Source of the DNA: an uncultured Collinsella sp. | Lineage (GTDB): Bacteria; Actinomycetota; Coriobacteriia; Coriobacteriales; Coriobacteriaceae | Length of the DNA: 64,000 bases | Assembly (NCBI GenBank): GCA_900539035.1 | Contig: UQAU01000005.1 | Span: forward strand, 1 to 64,000 | Direction of reading: 5' to 3' | In this document: piece after piece, positions 61,657-64,000 of the stretch | How the letters are laid out: each line of letters begins with the position of its first letter | Position numbering within the stretch: position 1 is the stretch's first letter | Made by a program: the position numbers and the translations under genes | The notes under the pieces: generated by a model | Database searches by the model: none | The model's input: only the letters and a program-made list of their open reading frames with translations | Told to the model about the DNA's origin: nothing

Positions 61657-64000
61657 TTAGATAACCGTCACGCGGCCTTGATTACCCACGATGGCCTTTG
61701 CCTCTGCCAGCAGCGGAATCGAGCGTGCGTTGACCTTGGCCGGCACCTCGGCACGGAGCACGCGCCCGTCCACCTGCTCGATAAAGATCTCCACGCGGTC
61801 GCCGCCCGGGTTGGTGGTGAGCACCGTGGCCAGGCGCGCCATATTGCCCTGGCTAAAGCGGCTGTTGGGCACCATGACCTCAAAGACCTTGGGCTTGTTT
61901 TTCTCCTCGCTAAGCTCCAGCGGCACAATCTCCTGCGCGATGATCTGGTCGCCGCGGTCCGAGCGCTCGAGCTTGCCCTTAATGCGCACAAACGCGTCGG
62001 ACAGCTGCGCGCCGGTCTCGGGATCGACCTCGCCGTACAGATACCCCTCGGCCTCCTTGTAGGTCTTGGGGAACACCACGACCGTGGCCTCGCCTTCCAT
62101 GTCCTCGAGCTGCACGATGCCCATGGGGTCGCCGTTTTTGGTCACGCGCTTGGACACGCTCGAGACCATGCCGGCCCACCACAGCGCCTTGCCCTCGGGA
62201 ATCTCCTGGTTGATGGTACCGCCCGTGGGGTTTTGCACCTCATAGCCGGTGTCGATCTGCGAGAACGAGAAGTCGCGCGCTTTGCTAAGTGCATACTCAA
62301 ACGGGCGCAGCGGGTGGTCCGAGACATAGATGCCCAGAACCTCTTTCTCCTGGCTCAGCTTAAGGTGGCGGTCCCACTCCTGGCCATCCGGATCGGGCAC
62401 GCTCACCTCAAAGCCCGAGCCCTCAACGTCGCCAAACATATCGAAGAACGACGTCTGGCCGCTCGCGCGATCCTTCTGGCGCTTTACTGCGGCATCGATG
62501 ATGTTCTCGGGGTTGTTCTTGTCCACAAAGTGCATCATCTGGCGACGCGGATACCCCGTGGAGTCGAAGGCGCCTGCCTTGATGAGCGATTCGATCACGC
62601 GGCGGTTTGCCTGGCTGGAGTCCACGCGCTCGACAAAGTCGTGCAGCGTCTTAAACGGACCGCCCGCCTCGCGCTCGGCGATAATCGCCTGCGCCACGCC
62701 GGTGCCCACGCCGCGGATGCCGGCCAGACCAAAGCGCACGCCTTCCTTGGTAGCCGTGAACTCGGTGCCGGACTCGTTGACATCTGGCGAAAGCACGGGA
62801 ATGCCGTCGTGACGGCACGCCGAGACGTAGTGCACGATCTTGTCGGTCTTGCCCGTATAGGACGTCAAAACGGCCGCCATGTACTCGTGCGGATAGTGCG
62901 CCTTGAGCCACGCCGTCTGCATAACCAGGATGGCGTAGCCGGCGGAGTGCGACTTGTTGAAGGCGTAGGATGCGAACTCGAGAACATCGTCCCAAATCTT
63001 CTGGGCGACCTCGCGCGTGTAGTTGTTCTTGATAGCGCCGTTCATCCAGTGGTCGTAGGTGGTCTCGTCCGAGCCATCCTCCCAGTGGAGCACCGTCGAC
63101 GTGAGCAGCTTAATCTTTTTCTTAGCCACGGGCTTACGGATACGCGAGTCCGATTCGCCCTTGGAGAAGCCGCACATCTCGACGGAGATGAGCATAACCT
63201 GCTCCTGGTAGACCATGGTGCCGTAGGTTTCGCCCAGGATGTCGTCCAGGCGGTCGTCGTAGGAGACGGCCGGCTCCTTGCCGTTCATACGGTTGATGTA
63301 GGACGAAACCATGCCGGCGCCCAGCGGGCCCGGGCGGTACAGGGCGATCAATGCCACGACGTGCTTGTACTCGGTGGGTTTCATGTTCTTGATCGTGGCC
63401 GTCATGCCGGCGGACTCGACCTGGAAGACGCCGGCGGTGTGACCGGAGCCCATGAGCTTAAAGATCTCGGGATCGTCAAAGGGAATCTCTTCCTCTTTGA
63501 TGTCGATGCCGAAGTTCTTTTTGATGTTGGCCTTGGCCTTAGAGATAACCGTCAGCGTGCGCAGGCCCAGGAAGTCCATCTTGAGCAGGCCCATGTCGGC
63601 AACGGTATGGCCCTCGTACTGGGTAATCTCGACGCCGCCCTTGGTATCGAGCTTGGTGGGCACATGCTCGTTGACGGGGTCGCGGCAGATCAGAACGGCG
63701 CACGCGTGCACGCCCTCGCCACGGGTGAGGCCCTCAATCGAGAGCGCCGTGTCGATGATGCGGCGGGCGTCGTCGTCCTTTTTATAGGCCTCGGCAAAGT
63801 CGGGGTTAAACAGATCCTCTTTGCCGGGTTGTTTTTCGAGTACCTGCTTGAGCTTGACCTTGGGGTCGCTCGAGACCATCTTGGACAGGCGCTGGCCCAT
63901 GTAGACCGGGTAGTCCAGAACGCGCGCGGCATCGTTGATGGCCTGCTTGGCCTTGATGGTCGAGTAGGTGATAACGTGGGTGACCTTCTCGGGGCCGTAG
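61657..64000 (-). CDS. dnaE: DNA polymerase III alpha subunit DnaE, 3' part
   Basis: Replicative polymerase alpha subunit, cut off at the right edge: 780 C-terminal residues are present. The frame runs to the edge, upstream of an internal ATG at 63900. Visible are YGPEKVTHVITYSTIKAKQA, KMDFLGLRTLTVI (third catalytic Asp), FQVESAGM, RPGPLGAGM, FNKSHSAGYA, a helix-hairpin-helix region, and an OB fold (WWAGMVSSVSKRVTKNGDPMG). The loop after GFSKGESD reads SRIRKPVAKKK instead of the common LLRRAMGKK, an unusual variant. The PHP domain and two catalytic Asp lie outside. Confidence 0.96.
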   Translation of the reverse strand, partial: YGPEKVTHVITYSTIKAKQAINDAARVLDYPVYMGQRLSKMVSSDPKVKLKQVLEKQPGKEDLFNPDFAEAYKKDDDARRIIDTALSIEGLTRGEGVHACAVLICRDPVNEHVPTKLDTKGGVEITQYEGHTVADMGLLKMDFLGLRTLTVISKAKANIKKNFGIDIKEEEIPFDDPEIFKLMGSGHTAGVFQVESAGMTATIKNMKPTEYKHVVALIALYRPGPLGAGMVSSYINRMNGKEPAVSYDDRLDDILGETYGTMVYQEQVMLISVEMCGFSKGESDSRIRKPVAKKKIKLLTSTVLHWEDGSDETTYDHWMNGAIKNNYTREVAQKIWDDVLEFASYAFNKSHSAGYAILVMQTAWLKAHYPHEYMAAVLTSYTGKTDKIVHYVSACRHDGIPVLSPDVNESGTEFTATKEGVRFGLAGIRGVGTGVAQAIIAEREAGGPFKTLHDFVERVDSSQANRRVIESLIKAGAFDSTGYPRRQMMHFVDKNNPENIIDAAVKRQKDRASGQTSFFDMFGDVEGSGFEVSVPDPDGQEWDRHLKLSQEKEVLGIYVSDHPLRPFEYALSKARDFSFSQIDTGYEVQNPTGGTINQEIPEGKALWWAGMVSSVSKRVTKNGDPMGIVQLEDMEGEATVVVFPKTYKEAEGYLYGEVDPETGAQLSDAFVRIKGKLERSDRGDQIIAQEIVPLELSEEKNKPKVFEVMVPNSRFSQGNMARLATVLTTNPGGDRVEIFIEQVDGRVLRAEVPAKVNARSIPLLAEAKAIVGNQGRVTVI

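Overview
The window looks like a chromosome segment of a Coriobacteriia gut anaerobe, most likely Collinsella or a close relative. The reasons are the high-GC core genes, an arginine deiminase operon, a superoxide reductase, LPXTG and DUF4430 surface proteins, B12 control of a surface operon, and the fhs/folD/fchA folate set. The genus is an inference, since no rRNA or other marker gene is present.

Layout. 0.1-8 kb: two queuosine genes (queA and queH, both minus) flank a visibly more AT-rich arginine block. That block is a minus-strand operon (YfcC-type antiporter, arcA, argF), a divergent second arginine deiminase, and an S24-fold repressor whose catalytic residues are replaced. 8-17.9 kb: a DUF3267 membrane protease, a divergent MetRS, an RNA m5C methyltransferase, a 56-residue membrane protein, a TIM-barrel protein, DegV, class III fructose bisphosphatase and two tandem GtrA proteins. 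18-23 kb: a cobalamin riboswitch heads two cell-surface genes carrying five DUF4430 (transcobalamin-like) domains and a PQQ-type propeller. 23-28.8 kb: UbiB kinase with a phasin-like partner, a C69 dipeptidase, a 31-nt inverted-repeat element, and folD-fchA. 29-34 kb: an LPXTG beta-helix protein, a zinc-ribbon membrane protein, two paralogous lipoproteins with duplicated leaders, and a PH-like protein.

34-45 kb is accessory DNA. It holds a HicB-like/HTH protein, an ADP-ribosylglycohydrolase and two very small ORFs, followed by a type I restriction-modification locus (hsdR, hsdM, hsdS). That locus has two extra inverted hsdS half-cassettes, a tyrosine recombinase and four copies of a 15-bp repeat. 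The repeat encodes LNGYL on one strand and LNSHL on the other, so both ends of every cassette stay in frame after inversion. This phase-variable specificity switch is the most striking system here.

45-64 kb: zinc-ribbon and membrane proteins, a cation diffusion facilitator, fhs, ruvCAB behind a LexA-type box, a NadE-like protein that has lost the catalytic motifs of both domains, a superoxide reductase, a SWIM-SNF2 helicase and the 3' part of dnaE, which runs off the right edge.

Functionally, the arginine genes would feed fermentation through carbamoyl phosphate, although arcC is not in the window. fhs, folD and fchA can form a one-carbon folate path in which FchA replaces the missing cyclohydrolase activity of FolD. 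Start codons were chosen from Shine-Dalgarno spacing and family N-termini. No tRNA, rRNA, CRISPR array or insertion-sequence transposase was recognised.
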